A DNA stretch of 6,695 nt, from positions 1 through 6,695 of the forward strand of contig URMQ01000090.1 in NCBI GenBank assembly GCA_900548955.1. The letters run 5' to 3'. A program made the position numbers and the translations under genes. Shown piece by piece: positions 5,739 through 6,695 of the stretch. The stretch comes from an uncultured Eggerthella sp. (GTDB lineage: Bacteria; Actinomycetota; Coriobacteriia; Coriobacteriales; Eggerthellaceae). The first letter of the stretch is position 1; the number at the start of each line of letters is the position of its first letter. The notes below the pieces were generated by a model. It saw only the letters and a list, made by a program, of their open reading frames with translations. It had not been told where the DNA came from and did no database searches.

Positions 5739-6092
5739 ATGAGTTTAGATGCTCTTGAAGTTGAATTTCATCTGATAATTAGAAAAAAAGAGACGGATGC
5801 TCATTCTGCGGCTTTTGGTCGAGGCATTGCGCGATTGTGCGAAGGTGTAGAGCAGACAGGCTCTCTTAATAAAGCCTGTAAAGAAATGGGCATGGCATAC
5901 AGTAAAGCCTGGCGCATCATGCGTAATACGGAAGATTCTTTAGGAATAAAATTGCTTGAAAGGCATGGTGCTCATGGCTCGGTTTTAACTGATGATGCGA
6001 AGCGCCTGCTGCATGTTTTTCGTAAAACGGAATTATCATTAAGAAACATAGCCCAAGATACCCTTGATGCTTCCTTGCGGGGAGAAAGCTAG
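5739..6092 (+). CDS. modE: ModE-like molybdenum-responsive regulator, DNA-binding domain only
   Basis: This is a winged helix-turn-helix protein of the ModE N-terminal type (LysR-like fold), 117 residues from ATG 5739. In full-length ModE (about 260 residues) this domain is followed by two molbindin repeats that bind molybdate; those are absent here. The helix-turn-helix is GSLNKACKEMGMAYSKAWRIM (about 41-61), typical of ModE (...S...AA...MSYKRAW...). The wing is LGIKLLERHGAHGSVLTDDAKRLL (68-91), and a C-terminal helix (92-111) probably dimerises. Stand-alone ModE domains occur in many bacteria beside mod and moa genes. Its divergent position next to modA suggests control of the modABC-moaAC cluster and perhaps of itself. 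How it senses metal is unclear, because no ligand domain is seen. After the TAG stop the frame stays open for 30 more codons that would encode a very basic tail. I use the symbol modE with that caveat. Confidence 0.85.
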   Translation: MSLDALEVEFHLIIRKKETDAHSAAFGRGIARLCEGVEQTGSLNKACKEMGMAYSKAWRIMRNTEDSLGIKLLERHGAHGSVLTDDAKRLLHVFRKTELSLRNIAQDTLDASLRGES

Positions 6093-6097
6093 CAGAG

Positions 6098-6161
6098 CAA
6101 GAAAATCGCGAAGCAAGAAAGTCGCAAAACAAGAAACAGAAAAAGCAAGAAAACAAGTAGA
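6098..6161. repeat. Four tandem 16-bp units beginning CAAGAAA
   Basis: CAAGAAA starts at 6098, 6114, 6130 and 6146, exactly 16 bases apart each time. The first two units are the most alike (CAAGAAAATCGCGAAG and CAAGAAAGTCGCAAAA), while the third and fourth have diverged but stay purine-rich. The array fills most of the 84-base gap between the convergent modE and mobA ends. It may be a slippage-generated microsatellite-like array or a protein-binding or termination zone; on the mobA strand it is T-rich. Confidence 0.65.
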
Positions 6162-6176
6162 GCCTTTATTGCAAAG

Positions 6177-6695
6177 CTAACCTAAGCAATCGAATCTTGT
6201 GCTAAAGGTATTTTCGGCAACTTGCAATTCTTCTGGTGTATTTATATTAAGAAAGCTGCCGTTAAAACGGGCAATTTTTACAGGGTGTGTGCAGTCTACG
6301 TATCCGCATAATAACGTGTCTAAAAAGTCTTTTATTCGCGGTTGTGATTTGTTTGCTTTCTCAGTGTTGGTTTGTGTTTGGCTGTTCTGGTTATCTTTAG
6401 GAAGTTCTTCTTTATGCAAGGGCGCTTTTCCGGTGTGAATAAATGTGGAAAGTTTTTCCAGACAAGGCTCTCTGCGATATACCGCCGCAAAAGGTTCTAA
6501 GCTTGTCTCGGTTTTAGGGATAATGGCGTCATGTAATGGGCTAAAGCAGGGTCGCATCCAAAGCGCCTCTTTTGCTAAGAGGGTTGTGGGGAAGTCGGCC
6601 ATGTCGCAAGCCACGGGTGCTACTAATTCATTATGTGCTACAGAAAGCGCGGTATAGAGCCCCGGTATTGCACCGCGCTCGGGAAGAATATCTTG
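6177..6695 (-). CDS. mobA: Molybdenum cofactor guanylyltransferase MobA, N-terminus beyond the right edge
   Basis: MobA transfers GMP from GTP to Mo-molybdopterin, making the MGD cofactor used by DMSO-reductase-family enzymes. The frame is open from the right edge to the stop TAG at 6177-6179, giving 172 visible residues; the N-terminal LAGGxSxRMG nucleotide-binding loop lies outside the window. Visible landmarks are QDILPERGAIPGLYTALS (the usual D...GP..G...AL block), VAPVACDMADFP (the metal-binding vacDMPf motif), EPFAAVYRREPCLEKL, and the C-terminal FLNINTPEELQVAE (usual F.NiNTPeDL). A GTG at 6614 falls within the catalytic core and is not the real start. A polar Gln/Asn/Lys-rich insertion of about 30 residues (visible residues ~92-122) separates the two conserved blocks. 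The gene converges with modE across a repeat-filled gap. A fusion to another Moco domain upstream cannot be excluded. Confidence 0.9.
   Translation of the reverse strand, partial: QDILPERGAIPGLYTALSVAHNELVAPVACDMADFPTTLLAKEALWMRPCFSPLHDAIIPKTETSLEPFAAVYRREPCLEKLSTFIHTGKAPLHKEELPKDNQNSQTQTNTEKANKSQPRIKDFLDTLLCGYVDCTHPVKIARFNGSFLNINTPEELQVAENTFSTRFDCLG

Noticed and set aside
6098..6161. CRISPR-like array after modE
   Set aside because: The repeats are contiguous 16-bp units without unique spacers, so this is a plain tandem repeat.
6161..6178. Possible terminator hairpin (AGCCTTT / AAAGCT) between modE and mobA
   Set aside because: The stem is only six base pairs with a bulge, and no U-tract follows directly on either strand.

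Overview
The window is a compact molybdenum locus. Every gene that can be recognised acts in molybdate uptake, molybdenum cofactor (Moco) synthesis or their control. The base composition is moderately AT-rich, Shine-Dalgarno sequences of the AGGAG/AAGGA type are clear, and the substrate-binding protein is a lipoprotein. This suggests an anaerobic Gram-positive-type bacterium. The feel of the MoaA and ModABC proteins resembles Coriobacteriia/Eggerthellaceae, but that is an inference from protein style and cannot be confirmed here. No phage, transposon, CRISPR or RNA gene was seen.

Layout, left to right: (1) positions 1-112, plus strand, the last 36 codons of a MogA/MoaB-type molybdopterin adenylyltransferase. 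(2) positions 109-5407, minus strand, a five-gene cluster transcribed leftwards in the order modA (molybdate-binding lipoprotein), modB (permease), modC (ATPase), moaA, moaC. (3) positions 5408-5738, a 331-bp divergent control region rich in dyads and direct repeats. (4) positions 5739-6092, plus strand, a 117-residue ModE-like DNA-binding protein. (5) positions 6098-6161, four tandem 16-bp units. (6) positions 6177-6695, minus strand, the 3' part of mobA, running off the right edge.

How the genes work together: ModA captures molybdate outside the cell, and ModB and ModC import it using ATP. MoaA and MoaC convert GTP to cyclic pyranopterin monophosphate, the first Moco intermediate. Mog adenylylates molybdopterin before metal insertion, and MobA attaches GMP to make the bis-MGD form used by DMSO-reductase-family enzymes. 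The ModE-like protein, divergently placed beside modA, is the probable regulator. moaD, moaE and moeA are not in the window.

The least ordinary parts are: a ModB with an extra ~245-residue N-terminal region (signal segment plus extracytoplasmic domain); a ModE that is only a DNA-binding domain; a strong palindrome at the modA promoter; a long hairpin just before modB, whose own Shine-Dalgarno is poor; and a 16-bp-period tandem repeat after modE. I see no clearly new multi-gene system.
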